Source: Bolinopsis microptera (lineage: Eukaryota; Ctenophora; Tentaculata; Lobata; Bolinopsidae). Taken from it: a stretch of 64,000 nt of DNA. Both the position numbers and the translations under genes were made by a program. The DNA lies in NCBI RefSeq assembly GCF_026151205.1, contig NC_087072.1:14484169-14548168 (forward strand), given 5' to 3'. The notes beneath the pieces were generated by a model. That model ran no database searches and was not told the DNA's origin. It worked only from the letters and a program-made list of their open reading frames with translations. Within the stretch, counting starts at the first letter, position 1. Each line of letters opens with the position of its first letter. Below are positions 7,421 to 22,080 of this stretch, piece by piece.

Positions 7421-10400
7421 TGTTTTTCATTAGAGCCCTCCATGGTGGGGAAGCTTACCAAAAGAGTGATCCCAGGACTCGAAAGAGAACCTGTTACACC
7501 ATTGGAACTTAATCTTACCTCAATAAATGTAATAGATTTTGTAGTGTTGTAATAGTTTTAAAAACTGAGGCGGAGTTAGATTAGGAGCTTAAAGTAATGG
7601 AGCAAGATCTTTCCTTGCGTTTGACAAAAATAGCTAATGAGGTCCTTATAAGGTAATTTGAAACGGGGCGCTGCAAGCAGCTTGCTGGCTGACACTGACC
7701 CAAAAACATAATTTTTTTCGTTTTGGTAACGATAGAAAGGTTAGAGAATGAAGCTGGTTTTGATGATATCGCCGATGCAGTTAAATCGCCGATACCAAGA
7801 CAGAGATGGACTCAGAATATTAAGGAACAGATGAGTGGTTGTCGTAGTTTTTATAGTTTTTTGTTATTTTCATTAAGAGCCCTCCATGGTGTAAGAGCTT
7901 ACCAAAAAGAGTGATCCAGGAACTCGAAGAGAACTGTTACACATTGGAACTAAATCTTACCTCGGATAAATGTAATAGATATTTGTAGTGTTTTTTCGGT
8001 AAATTAGTTAAACTGAGGGCGGGAGTTAATTGAGGGACCTTATAGTATGGAGCAAGATCTTCCTTCGTTTTTGATGACAAAATAGCTAATAGGTCTGATA
8101 AGGTAATTTTGAAACGGGGGCAGCTGCAAAGCAGCTTTCTGTTCTGACACGACCCAAAAACATAATGTTTTCGGTTTTGGGTACGATAGAAAGTTGAGAT
8201 GAAGCTGTTTGATTGATAGCTGCCGAGTGGCAAGTTAAAATCGCCCGATACAAAGAACAGAGGATGGACCAGATTATAAGTGAACCAGATGAGGTGGGTT
8301 GTCGGAGTTTTTTATAGTTTGTTAGTTTCATTAGAGCCCCTCCTATGGTGGAAGGTTACCAAAAGATGATCCAGGACTCGAAAGAGAACCTGTTACACAT
8401 TGGAACTAATCTTACCTCAATAAATGTAATAGATTTGTAGTTGTTGTAATTAATTTAAAAACTGAGGCGGAGTTAGGATTTGAGGGACTTATAGTATGGA
8501 GCAAGGATCCTTTCCCTTGCGTTGAGACAAAATAGCTAATGAGGTCTGATAAGGTAATTTGAAACGGGGCGCCTGGCAAGCAGCTTGCTGGCCTGACACG
8601 AACCCATAAAACATAAATGTATTTTTTTATTTTATCGGTTTTTGGTACGATAGAAAGGTTGAAATGAAGCTGGTTTAATGAATAGCTGCCGAGTGGCAGT
8701 TTAAAAAAAATCGCCGATACAAAGACAGAGATGACCAGAATTAAGGAACAGATTGAGGTGGTTGTCGTTAGTTTTTTTATAGTTTTGTTGTTTTCCATTA
8801 GAGCCCTCCATGGTGGTATTGCTTACCAAAGAGTGATCCAGACTCGAAAGAGAACTGTTACACATGGAACTTAATCTTACCTCAATAAATGTAAATAGAT
8901 TTGTGTGTTGTAATTAGTTTAAAAAACTGAGGCCGGGGAAGTTAGATGAGGGAGCTTTATGTAATGGAGCAAGATCTTTCCTTGCGATTTGACAAAAAAG
9001 CTTAATGCGGTTCTGATAAGGTAATTTAGAAACGGGGCGCTGCAAGAGCAGCTTGCTGGCTGACACGACCCAAAAACATAATGTTTTCGGTATTGGTACG
9101 ATAGAAAGGTTGAGAATGAAGCTGGTTTGATGAAAGCATGCCGAGTGGCAGTTATATCGACGATACAAAGACCCAGAAGATGACCCAGATTTAATGAAAC
9201 AGATTGAGTGGTTGTCGGTAAAGTTTTTATAGTTTTGTTTGTTTTCATAGGAGCCCTCCATGGTGGAAGGCTACCAAAAGAGTGATCCAAGGAACTCGAA
9301 AGGAGAACCTGTTACACATTGGAACTTAATCTTACCTCAATAAATGTAATAGATTTGTAGTGTTGTAATAGATTTAAAAACTGAGGCGGGGAAGTTAGTT
9401 GAGGTACCTATAAGTAGGAGCAAGAATCATTCCTGCGTTTGACAAAATAGCTATTGAAGGTCTGATAAGGTAATTTGAAACGGGGCGCAGCAAGCAGCTT
9501 GCTGCTGGCTGACACGACTCCAAAAACATAATGATTTTTTCGGTTTTTTGGGTACATATAGAAAGGTTTTGTAAGAAAGAAAGGCTGGTTTTGAGATAGA
9601 TGCCGTATGGCAAGTTAAAATCGCCGATACAAAACAGAGATGGACCCAGATTTTAAGGAACATATTTGAGGTGGTTGTCTAGTTTTTATAGTTTGTTGTT
9701 TTCATTAAGCCCTCCCATGGTGGAAAGGCTTTCCAAAAGAGTGATCCAGGACCTCGAAAGAGAACCTGTTTACACATAGGAACTTAATCTTACCTCAATA
9801 AATGTAATAGATTTGTAAAGTGGGTTGTAATTAGTTAAAAACTGAGGCGGGAGTTAGATTGAGGGAGCTTATAGTATGGAGCAAGATCTTTCCATTGCGT
9901 TTGAAACAAAATATGCTTAATGAGGTTTTCTGATAATAATATGAAACGGTGCGCTGCAAAAGCAGCTTTGCTGGCTGACACGAACCCACAAACATTAAAT
10001 GTTTTCGTTTTTGGTACATCGAAAGGTTTGAGAATGAAGCTGGTTGAGTGATAGCTGCCGAGTGGGCAGTTTTAAAATTCGCCGGATTACAAAGACCAGA
10101 GATGGACCAGATTTAAGGAACAGATTTTGAGGTGGTTGTCGTAAGTTTTTTTATAGTTTTGTTTGTTTTCATTAGAGCCCTCCATGGTGGAAGGCTTACC
10201 AAAGAGTGAATCCAGGACTGAAAGAGAAACCTGTTTACACATTTGGAACTTAATCTTACTTCAATAAATGTAATAGCTTAGTATTGTTGTAAATTAGTTT
10301 TAAAACTGATGCGGGGAGTTAGATTGAGGGAGCTTTATAGTAAGGAGCAAGCTCTTTCCTTGCGTATGAACAAAATAGCTAATGAGGTCTGATAAGGTAA

Positions 10401-11890
10401 TTGAAAAACGGGGCGCCCTTGCAAGCAGCTTGCTGGCTGACACACCCAAAAAACTTAATGTTTTCGTTTTTGGTACGATAGAAAGGTTGAGAATGAAGGC
10501 TGGTTTATGATAGCAGCGAGTGGCAAGTTTTAAATCGCCATACAAAGACAGAGATGGAACCGCAGATTTAAGTAACAGATTGAGGTGGTTTGTCGTAGTT
10601 TTTTTTTATAGTTTAGTTGTTTTCATTAGAGCCCTCCAAGGTGGAAGGTGCCCCCCCCTTTTTTTTACCAAAAGAGTGGATCCAGGACTCGAAAGAGAAC
10701 CTGTTACAACATAGGAACTTATCTTAACCTCAATAAATGTAATAGATTTTAGTGTTTGTAATTAGTTTAAAAACTGAGGCGGGAGTTAAGATTGAAGAGC
10801 TTATATCATGGGAGCAAGAATCTTTCCTTGCGTTTTGACAAAAATAGCTAATGAGTCTGATAAGGTTAATTTTTGAAACGGGGCGCTGCAACAGCTTTGC
10901 TGGCTGACAAAACGACCCAAAAAACAAATGGTTTTTCGGTTTTGTACGATAGAAAGGTTGAGAAATGAAAGCAGGTTTGATGATAGCTGGCCGAGTGCAG
11001 TAAAATTCGCCGATACAAAAAGACAGAGATGGGACCAGATTTAAGGAACAGATTGAGGTGGCTGTCGTAGTTTTTTTAAATAGTTGTTGTTTTTCATAGA
11101 GCCCTCCATGGTGGAGAGGCTACCAAAAAAGAGTGATCCAGGACTCGAAAGAGAACCTGTTTACACATTGGAACTTAAATCTTACCTCAATAAATGTAAT
11201 AGAATTTGTAGTGTTTAATTAGTTTTAAAAACTGAGGCTGGTTTAGATTGAGGGAGCTTATAGTATGGAGCAAGATCTTTCCTTGCGTTTGACAAAATAA
11301 GCTAATGAGGTCGATAAGGTAATTTGAAACGGGTCGCCTGCAAGCAAGCTTTGCTGGGGCTGACACGACCCAATAAAACATAAGTTTTTCGGTTTTTGGT
11401 ACGATAGAAAGGTTGAGAATGAAGCTGGTTTTGATATAGCAGCCCGAGTGGCAGTTAAAATCTCCGATACAAAGACAGAGTGACCAATTTAAGGAAACAG
11501 ATTGAAGTGGTTGTCGTAAGTTTTTAATAGTTTGTATGTTTTCATTATAGCCCTCCATGGTGGAAGGCTTACCAAAAGAGTGATTCCAGACTCGAAAGAG
11601 AACCTGTTACACATTGGAACTTAATCTTACCACTCAATAAATTGTAATAGATTTATGTAGTGTGTAATTAGTTTTAAAACTTGAGGCGGGAGTTAAGATT
11701 GAGGGAGCTTATAGTATGGAGCAAGATTCTTTCCTTCGTTTTGACAAAATAGCTAATGAGGTCCCTGATAAGGTAATTTTGAAACGGGCGCTGCAAGCAA
11801 GCTTGCAGGCTGATACGACCCAAAAACATAATTGTATTTATTCGGTTTTTTGTACGATAGAAAAAGGTTTGAGAAAGAAGCTGGTTTGAT
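7421..11890 (+). repeat. Corrupted satellite block with insertion-dominated noise
   Basis: The 434-bp unit is still readable but units are longer. Landmark spacings from 7159 onward are about 438, 450, 449, 468, 447, 465, 466, 466, 457 and 451. The extra bases are mostly single-base or short-run insertions that differ from unit to unit. Variants shared between neighbouring units, as true satellite divergence would give, are not apparent. Confidence 0.85.
10651..10666 (+). repeat. C8T8 homopolymer pair replacing CTT in one unit
   Basis: Where other units read GGAAGGCTTACC, this unit reads eight C followed by eight T before ACC. It looks like a stretched version of the normal CTT, and is a small analogue of the two large homopolymer pairs further right. 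Confidence 0.8.
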
Positions 11891-14800
11891 GAAGATCGTT
11901 TTTCCTTCTTTGACAAAAAAAGGGGAAAAGATCTGATAAGGTATTTAAACGGGGGCGCTGCAAGCAGCTTGCTGGCTGACACACCCAAAAAAATAATGTT
12001 TTTTCGGGTTTTGGGACGAAGAAAAGGTTGAGAATGAAAACTGGGTTTTATGATAGCTGCCGAGTGGGAGTTTTAAAATCCCCCGATAAAAGAAAAAAAT
12101 GGACCAATTTAAAAGGAACAGATTGGGTGGTTGTCGAATTTTTAAGTTTGTTGTTTTCATTAAGCCCTCCTGGTGGAAGGCTTACCAAAAGAGTGATCCA
12201 GGGCCGAAAGAGAACCTTTCACATTGGAAAAAAACTTACCAAATAAAAAAGTAATAATTTGTAGTGTTAAAATTTTTAAAAAATGAGGCGGAGTTTGATT
12301 GAGGGGGCTTAAAAATGGACAAGATCTTCCTTTGGGGTTTGACAAAATAGCTAAAGAGGGCTGATAAGGATTTGAAACGGGCGCTGCAAACACTTCTGGC
12401 TACACGACCCAAAAACATAATTTTTCGGGTTTTGGACATAAAAGGTTAGAATGAACTGGTTTGATAAGCGCCGAGTGGGAGTTAAAAAACCCCCCGGGGG
12501 AACAAAAACGAGATGGACCAAAAAAAAGGGAAAAGAATTTAGGTGGTTGCGAGTTTTTTTTTGTTTGTTTTCATTGAGCCCTCCTGGGGGAAGGCTTACC
12601 AAAAGAGTGACCAGGACTGAAAGAGAACCGTTTTTCCATTGGAACTTAATCTTACCTCAATAAATGTAATAGATTTGTAGTGTTGTAATTAGTTTAAAAA
12701 ACTGAGGCGGGAGTTAGATTAGGGAGCTAAAGTAAAGGAGCAAGATCTTTTCCTTGCGTTTTGACAAAATACTAATGAGGTCTGAAAGGTAATTTGAAAC
12801 GGGCGCTGCAACAGCTTGCTGGCTGACCAAAACCCAAAAAAAATAATGTTTTTTCGGTTTTGGTACGATAGAAAGGTTGAGAATGAAGCTGGTTTGATGA
12901 AGCTGCCGATGCAGTTAAAATCGCCGATACAAAACAGAGATGGACCCCAATTTAAGGAACAATTGAGGTGGTTGTCGTAGTTTTTTTTTAGTTTGTTGTT
13001 TTTCATTAGAGCCCTCCAAAGGGGGAAGGCTTACCAAAAGAGTGATCCAGGACTCGAAAGAGAACCTGTTACACATTGGAACTTAATCTTTACCTCAATA
13101 AATGTAATAGATTTGTAGTGTTGTAATTAGTTTAAAACTGAGGCGGGAGTTAGATTGAGGAGCTTATAGTATTGGAGCAAGATCTTTCCCCCTTTCGTTT
13201 GACAAAATAGCTAATGAGGTCTGATAAGGTAATTTGAAACGGGGCGCTGCAAGCACTTGCGCGACACACCCAAAAAACCTAATTTTCGGTTTTTGGTTCG
13301 ATAGAAAGGTTGAGAATGAAGCTGGTTTGATGATAGCGCCGATGGCAGTTAAAATCGCCGATAAAAACAGAGGGACCAGAATTTTAAGAACAGATTGGGT
13401 GGTTGCGTAGTTTTTATAGTTTTTTTGTTTTCATAGAGCCCCCATGGTGGAAACTTACCAAAAAAGTGATCCAGACCAAAAGGGAAACCGGGAAAACATT
13501 GGGAAAATTTAACCCAAACCCCAATAAAAAGTAATAGATTTTTTAGTGTTGAATTATTTAAAAAAATGAGGGGGAGTTTTGTTGAAGGGGGCTTAAATAA
13601 AGGAGCAAAATCTTTCCTTTCGTTTGACAAAATGCTAATGAGGGCTGAAAAAGGGTTTTTTAACGGGGGGGCTGCCAAAACCCTTGCTGGCTGACCCCAC
13701 CCAAAAACCCCAAAAGTTTTTGGTTTTTTTGGGACGATAGAAAGGGTTTAAATGAAGCTGGTTTGATGATGCTGCCCCGGGGGCAGTTTTAAAAAAACCG
13801 ATACCAAAAACCGAGATGGGGCCCGTTTAAAAGGGAAAAGTTTAGGTGGGTTTTTCCCATTTTTTTAGTTTTTTTTTTCATTAAAACCCTCCATGGGGGA
13901 AGGGTTAACCAAAAGAGTGATCCAGGCCCGAAAGAGAACCTTTCCCCCTTGGGGAATTTTAAACTTACCTCAATAAATGAAAAATTTTTAGTGTTGTAAT
14001 TAGTTTTAAAAATGGGGCGGGAGTTAGAAATTGGGGGAGCTTTTAGTAGGGCAAGATTTTTTCCTTGCGTTTGCAAAAAGCTAATGGGTCTGAAAGGTAA
14101 TTTGAAACGGGGGGCTGCCCCAGCTTGCTGGCTGACCCCCCACCCAAAAACAAATTTTTTCGGTTTTTTACCCAAAGAACGGTTGAGAATGAAGCGGGAA
14201 AAGATCCGCGCCGATGGCAGTTAAAATCGCCGATACAAAAAGATGGACCAGATTTTGGAAAAAAGAAAGGGGTTGTCGTAGTTTTTAGTTTGTTGTTTTT
14301 TATTAGGCCCCCAAGGGCAGGCTTACCAAAAATGATCCAACTCGAAAAAGAAACCTTTTACCAAATTTGGGAAATTAATCTCCCTTAAAATGGTTTGATT
14401 TGTAGTGTTTAATTAGTTTAAAACTGAGGCGGGATTAGATTAGGGGCCCAAAAGTAGGACCCGACCTTTTCCCTTTCGTTTTTCAAAATTCGTAATGAGG
14501 TTTTATAAAAGGGAATTTTTAAACGGGGCCCCTGGGAAGCAGCTTGTGGCTGACACGACCCCCAAAAAAATAAAAGTTTTTGGTTTTGGTTTCGATTTGA
14601 AAGGTTTAGAATGAACCCGGTTTGATGATAGCGCCGGTGGGAGTTTAAAAACGCCGATACAAAAAACAGAGATGGCCAATTTAAGGGAAAAGATTGAGTG
14701 GTTGTCGGGAGTATTTTAAAAGTTTGTTGTTTCCATTAGCCCTCCCTGGTGGGAACTTAAACCCAAAAAAGTGGGTCCGGACTCGAAAGAGAACCCGTTA

Positions 14801-17800
14801 CACTTGGAAAATTAATCTTTCCTCAATAAAAAGTAATAAATTTGTAGTGTTTAAATTTGTTTAAAAATGAGGCGGAGTTTAAAATTGAGGGGGCTTATAG
14901 TATGAGGGAAATCTTTTCCCTTGTTTTACAAAATAGCTAATGAGGCTGATAAAGGGAAATTTGAAACGGGGCGCTGCAAGCAGCTTGCTGGCTGACACAC
15001 CCCAAAAAAAATAATGTTTTCGTTTTTGGAAAGATAAAAGGTTGAAATGAAGCTGGTTTGATGATAGCGCCAGGGGAGTTAAAATCGCCGATCAAAAAAA
15101 GAATGGGCCAGATTTTTAAGGGAAAAAATTTAGGGGTTGTCCCTAGTTTTTTTAGTTTGTTGTTTTTCAAAAGAGCCCTCCCTGGGGAAAAGGGTTACCC
15201 AAAAAAGGGGTCCCGGGCTCGAAAGAGAAACCCGTTAAAACATTGGAAAATTAATCTTACCTCAATAACTGTAATAAATTTTAGTGTTGTAATTAGTTTA
15301 AAACTGAGGCGGGGTTTGATTGAGGGGGCTTATTTGTAGGGGCAAAAACTTTCCTTGCGTTTTTACCAAAAAAGCTAAAAGAGGGCCCGATAAGGAAAAA
15401 TTTAAACGGGGGGCCGGGAAGCAGCTTGCTGGCTGACACGACCCAAAAAAAAAAATGTTTTCCCTTTTTGGACGATAGAAAGGGTTTAGAAAGGGAAACG
15501 GTTGATGAAACTGCCGATGGGGAGTTAAAACGCCGATACAAAGACAAAATGGACCAATTTAAAGGGAAAAGAATTTGGGGGGTTTTCGTAGTTTTTATAG
15601 TTTTTTTGTTTTTCATTAGAAACCCTCCATGGTGGGAAAAATTCCCCAAAAAAGTGATCCAGGACTTCGAAAGGAACCTGTTAAAACATTGGAACTTAAT
15701 CTAAACCCCAAAAAATGTTTAAAAAAATTTTTAGGTTAATTAAATTTAAAAACTGAGGGGGGGGGTAGATTAGGGGAGTTATATAAAAGGAGCAAGATCT
15801 TTCCTCGTTTGACAAAATGCCCAATGAGGTCTGATAAAAGGGAATTTGAAAAGGGGGGCGCAACAGCTTTCCCGGGTGACACACCCAAAAACATAATGTT
15901 TTCGGGTTTTTGGGACAAAAAAAGGTTGAGAATGAAGCTGGTTTTTTGGGTAGCTGCCGAGGCAGTTTTAAAATCGCCGTCCCAAAAAACAGGATGGACC
16001 AGATTTAAGGGGAAAAATTGAGGTGGGTTTTCTTTTTTTTATATTTGTTGTTTTTTATTAAGCCCTCCAGGTGGAAGGCTTACCAAAAAGTGATCCAGGA
16101 CCGAAAGAAAAACCTTTTTACACATTGGAACTTAATCCTTTCCTCAATAAAAAGTAATAGATTTGTAGGTTTTAATTAGTTTAAAAAATGAGGCGGATTA
16201 GATTGAGGGACCTTTAAAAGTAAGGAGCAAAAATCTTTTCCTTTCGTTTGACAAAATACTAATGAGCTGAAAAAGGTAATTTGAAATGGGGGGCCGGGAA
16301 ACACTTGTGGGTGACACCCACCCAAAAAAAATAAGTTTTCGGTTTTGGTACATAAAAAAGGGGTTTAGAAAGAAGCTGGTTTGATTATACTGCCGAGTGG
16401 CCCGTTAAAAAACGCCATACAAAGACAGAGATGGACCAATTTAAGGGGAAAAGATTTAGGGGGTTTTCCCTAGTTTTTAAAAATTTGATTTTTTTTCATT
16501 TAAAACCCTCCATGGTGGGAAAGGGTTCCCCAAAAGTGATCCCGGGCTCCCAAAGAGAACCCGTTTCCCAAAATTTGGGAATTAATCTTACCTCAAAAAA
16601 TTTAAAAGATTTGTAGTGGTTTTAATTTTTTAAAACTGAGGCGGGGGTTAATTGAGGGACCCTTTTAGTAAAGGAGCAAGATCTTTTCCTTTTCGTTTTA
16701 AAAAAAAGCTAAAAGGTTTTGATAAGGGAATTTAAACGGGGCCGCAAAACAGCTTGCTGGCTTAAAACGACCCCAAAAAATAATTTTTTCGGGTTTTTTT
16801 TCGATAGAAAGGAATTTAGAAAGAAACGGGGTTTTATGAAACTGCCGAGGGCAGTTAAAATCGCCCCAAACAAAGACAGAGATGGACCAATTTAAAAAGG
16901 GAAAAATTAGGGGGTTTTTCGTAGTTTTTATAGTTTTTTTTTTTTCATTTTGAGCCCCCCCCATGGTAAGGGTTACCAAAAAGAAAAATCCCCCGGACTG
17001 AAAGAGAAACCCGTTTTCACATTGGAACTTTAAACTTTCCTCAATAAAATTTAAAAATTTGTAGTGTTGTAATTAGTTTTAAAAAAGAGGGGGGAGTTTT
17101 GATTGAGGGGGCTTTTAGTATGGAGCAAATCTTTCCCTTTCGTTTTTACAAAATAGCTAATGAAGGGCCCGATAAGGGAATTTTAAAAAGGCGCTGCCAA
17201 ACAGCTTGCTGGCTGAAAACGACCCAAAAAAATAAAGTTTTTCGGTTTTGGTTTCGATAGAAAAATTTTAGAATGAACTGGTTTGGGTGATAGCTGCCGA
17301 GTGGGAGTTAAAATCCCCCGATACAAAGACAGAGATGGGCCAATTTTTGGAACCAAATTTAGGTGGGGGCGAGTTTTTAAAAGTTTTGTTGTTTTCATTA
17401 GAAACCCCCCTGGTGGAAAGGGTTTCCCCAAAAAAGTGAACCCGGACTCGAAAGAAAACCCCGTTACAAAATTGGAACTTAATTTTTAAACCCAAAAATG
17501 TAATAGATTTGTAGGGGTTTAATTAGTTTAAAAAATTTAGGCGGGAGTTAGATTTTAGGGGCCCTTTTTAGTATGGAGCAAGATCTTTTCCCTTTCGTTT
17601 GACCCAAAAAAGCAAAAAGAGGTCTGATAAGGAATTTGAAAAAGGGGGGCTGCAAGCAAACCCCCCGGCTGACACACCCAAAAACATAATTTTTTCGGGG
17701 GTTTTGGGACATAGAAAGGGTTTAAAGGGAAACTGGTTATGAAAGCGGCCGAGTGGCAGTTTTAAAAACCCCCGATACAAAGACAGAGATGGACCAAAAT

Positions 17801-20800
17801 TTTAAAGGGAAAAGTTGAGGGGTTGTCGAAATTTTTTTTTTGTTTGGGGTTTTCATTAAGCCCTCCATGGGGGAAGGCTTCCAAAAATGACCAGGGCTCG
17901 AAAGAGAACCTTTTCACATTGGAACTTAAACTTCCTCAATAAAAATTAAAAAGATTTTTTAGTGTTTAATTAAATTTTAAAAAAGAGGGGGGAGTTAATT
18001 GAGGAGCTTATATTTTGGAAACAAGATCTTTCCCTTTCGTTTGAAAAAAAATAAACAATTTAAAAGGGCCCGATAAGGGGAAAAAGAAACGGGGCGCGCC
18101 GCCTTGCCGGCTGACAGGGCCCAAAAAAAATAAATTTTTTTCGTTTTTGGGACGATAGAAAAGGGTTTAGAATTTAAGCCCGGGTTTTGATAGCTGCCGA
18201 TGCAGTTAAAAACGCCGATCCCAAAAACAAAAAGGACCAATTTTTAAAGGGAAAAATTGAGGTGGTTTTCGTAAGGGTTTTTATGTTTGTTGTTTTCATT
18301 AGACCCCATGGTGGAAAGGGTTTCCAAAAAAAGTTTATCCAGGGCTCGAAAGAGAACCTTTACACCTTGGGAAATTTTCTTACCCCAATAAATGTAATAG
18401 AATTTTTTAGTGTTTTAAAAATTTTTTTAAAACTGGGGGCGGGAGTTAGATTGAGGGAAACTTTTTAGTATGGAGCCAAGAAACTTTTCCTTGCGTTTTA
18501 CAAAAAAAGCTAAAAAGGTCGGAATTTAAAGGGGAATTTAAAAAGGGGGCCCCACAACACTTTCTGGCTGACACGACCCAAAAAAATAATGATTCGGTTT
18601 TTGGAAAGATAGAAAGGTTGAGAAAGAAGCTTTTGATTTATAGCTGCCGAGGGGAGTTTAAAAAAAACGCCGATACCCAAAAACAAGATGGACCAGATTT
18701 TAAGGGAAAAATTGAGGGTTTTTTTCGTAAATTTTTTTAAAATTTGTTTTTTTTTCCCTTAGAGCCCTCCAAGGGGGAAAAAGGGTTACCAAAGAAATGA
18801 TCCAGGACTCGAAAAAGAACCTGTTTTTCCCCTTGGGCCCTTTAAACTACCTCAAAAAAAGGGAATAGATTTGTGTGTTGTAATTAGTTTTTTTAAATGA
18901 GGCGGGAGTTAGATTGAGGGGCCTTTTAGTATGGGGCCCAAAATCTTTCCCCCTTTTTGGGTTTTGGGCAAAATACTAATGAGGTCTTTATAAGGGAATT
19001 TTAAACGGGGGCTTCAAGCAGCTTGCTGGGTGACACACCCAAAAAAAAAGTTTTCGGTTTTTGTACGAAAAGAAAAGGGTTTAGAAAAGAAGCTGGGTTT
19101 TAAAGAAACTGCCGAGTGGGAGTTTTAAAAACGCCGAACAAAACCCGAGAAGGACCAGTTTTTAAAAACAATTAAGGGGGTTTTTCGTAGTTTTTAAAGT
19201 TTGTTTTTTTTCCCTTGAGCCCCCCCTGGTGGGGAAAGGGTTACCCAAAGAGTGACCAGACTCAAAGAGAACCTGTTTTCACATTTGGGGAAATTTAAAC
19301 TTTCCTCAAAAAATTTAATTTGATTTTTAGTGTTGTTTAAATTTGTTTTAAAAATGGGCGGGAGTTAATTGAGGGAGCTTAATTAAAGGACAAGATCTTT
19401 CCTTCCCTTTTCAAAATACTGTAAAGGCTGATAAGGGAATTTGAAACGGCGCTGCAACACTTTCTGGGTGACACACCCAAAAACCTAATGTTTTTCGTTT
19501 TTGGAAAAGATAGAAAGGTTGAGAATGAAGCTGGTTTAAAGATAAAACTCCGAGTGGGGAAATTTAAAAAACGCCGATACCAAAAACAGAGATACCAGAT
19601 TTTTTAAGGGAAAAGATTTAGGGGGTTGGGCGAGTTTTTTAGTTTTTTTGTTTTCAAAAAAAGCCCTCCATGGGGGAAGGCTTACCCCAAAAAAAGGGAT
19701 CCCGACCGAAAAGGAAAACCCGTTTTCCCATTTGGGGGAAATTAATCTTACCTCAATAAATGTAATGATTTGTAGTGTTTGTAATATTTTTAAAAAGAGG
19801 CGGGGGTTAATTAGGGGGCTTAAGTAAGGACAAAACTTTTTCCCTTCGTTGACAAAATAGCAATGAGGGGCTGAAAAGAATTTTTAAAAGGGGGGCGCAA
19901 CAGCTTGCGCTGACCACCCAAAAACAAATGTTTCGGTTTTGGTACGAAGAAAGGTTGAAATGAACGGTTTGATGTGCTGCCGAGTCATTAAAATCGCCGT
20001 ACAAAGACAGGGGACCAAAATTTTAAGGGGAACAATTTAGGGGGTTTTCGTAGTTTTTATAGTTTGTTGTTTTCATTTGGGCCCCCCATGGGGGAAGGCA
20101 AAAAAAAGTATCCAGACTCGAAAGAGAACCTTTACACATGGGAAATTTAAACTTACCAATAAATGAATAAATTTATGTTTAATTAGTTTAAAACTGAGGC
20201 GGGAGTTGAGGGGGCTTTTAAAATGGACAAATCTTTCCTTCGTTTACAAAAAAACTAATGAGGTCTGAAAGTAATTTGAAACGGGGGGCGCAACACTTCT
20301 GGCGACACGACCCAAAAAAATAATGTTTTCGGGGTTTGGGACGATAGAAAATTTAGAATGAAGCTGGGTTTGATGAAACGCCGATGGCAGTTAAAATCGC
20401 CGAACAAAGACAAATGGACCAGATTTAAGGAAAATTGAGGGGTTTTCGATTTTTATAGTTTGTTTTTCATTAGAGCCCTCATGGGGAAGGCTTTCCAAAG
20501 AAATGACCAAACCCAAAGAAACCTTTACACATTGGAACTTAATCTTACCTCAAAAAAGTAATAATTTGTAGGGTTTTTAATTAGTTTAAAACTGAGCGGG
20601 AGTTAGATTGAGGGAGCTTATAGTATGGAGCAAATCTTTTCCCGCTTTGACAAAAACAATGGGTCATAAAGGGAATTTTTAAACGGGGGGCTGCAAGCGC
20701 TTGCGGGTGACAAAGCCCCAAAAAAAATAATTTTTTGGTTTTGTACGATGAAAGGGTTTGGATGAACTGTTTTTGATAGCTGCCGAGTGCGTTAAAATCG

Positions 20801-20939
20801 CCGATACAAAGACAGGGGGCCAGATTTAGGGAAAAATTGAGGGGTTTTTTCGAGTTTTAAGTTTGTTTTTTTTCATTAAAAGCCCCCATGGTGGAAGGCT
20901 TACCCAAAAGAGTGAACCAGGACCGAAAGAGAACCTGTT
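11891..20939 (+). repeat. Corrupted satellite block with homopolymer-smeared noise
   Basis: Units remain recognisable and roughly full length (for example landmarks near 12315, 12734 and 13170). Many positions are overwritten by copies of neighbouring A, G, T or C runs, so GGGG, AAAA, TTTT and CCCC are strongly enriched. Some anchors such as TTCGGTTTTGG survive in most units. No unrelated insert is evident. Confidence 0.85.
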
Positions 20940-22080
20940 TCACATTGGAACTTAATCTTACCTCAATAAATGTAATAGATTTGTAGTGTTTAAATTAGTT
21001 TAAAACTGAGGCGGGAGTTAGATTGAGGGAGCTTATAGTATGGAGGGAAGATCTTTTTCCCTTTCGTTTTACAAAATAGGGTAATGAGGTCAGATAAGGT
21101 AATTTGGAAAACGGGGCGCTGCAAGCAGCTTGCTGGCAGACACCGACCCAAAAACAATGTTTTCGGTTTTGGTACGATCGAAAGGTGAGAATGAAGCTCG
21201 TTTGCTGATAGCTGCGAGTGGCAGTTAAAATCGCCGATACAAAGACAGAGATGGACCAGATTTAAGGAACAGATTGAGGAGGTTGTCGTAGTTATTATAG
21301 TTTGTAGTTTTCATCTAGAGCCCTCCATGGTGGAAGGCTTACAAAAGAGTGATCCAGGACTCGAAAGAGAACCTGATACACATTGGAACTTTAATCTAAC
21401 CTCAAAAACTTGTAATAGATTTGTCGTGTTGTAAATTAGTTTAAAACTGAGGCGGAGGAGGTAGATTGAGGGAGCTTATAGTATGGAGCAAGATCTTTCC
21501 TTGCGTTTGACAAAATAGCTAATGAGGTCTGATAAGGTAATTTGAAACGGGGCGCTGCAAGCTGCTTGCTGGCTGACACGACCCAAAAACATAATGTTTT
21601 CGGTTTTGGTACGATAGAAAGGTTGAGAATGAAGCTGGTTTGATGATAGCTGCCGAGTGGCAGTTAAAATCGCCGATACAAAGACAGAGATGGACCAGAT
21701 TTAAGGAACAGATTGAGGTGGTTGTCGTAGTTTTTATAGTTTGTTGTTTTCATTAGAGCCCTCCATGGTGGAAGGCTTACCAAAAGAGTGATCCAGGACT
21801 CGAAAGAGAACCTGTTACACATTGGAACTTAATCTTACCTCAATAAATGTAATAGATTTGTAGTGTTGTAATTAGTTTAAAACTGAGGCGGGAGTTAGAT
21901 TGAGGGAGCTTATAGTATGGAGCAAGATCTTGCTGCGTTTGCAAAATGCAATGAGTCTGATAAGGTAATTTGAAACGGGGCTGGGAAGCAGCTCTGGCAC
22001 ACGGACCCAAAAATAATGTTTTTCGGTTTTGTACGATAGAAAGGTGAGAATGAAGCTGGTTGATGATCAGCCGAGGAGTT
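20940..22080 (+). repeat. Clean satellite block 2 (about 2.6 units)
   Basis: The sequence returns to near-consensus. A few scattered substitutions occur at the left (near 21060-21430) and one essentially perfect unit lies around 21480-21920. It decays again after about 21930. Confidence 0.85.
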
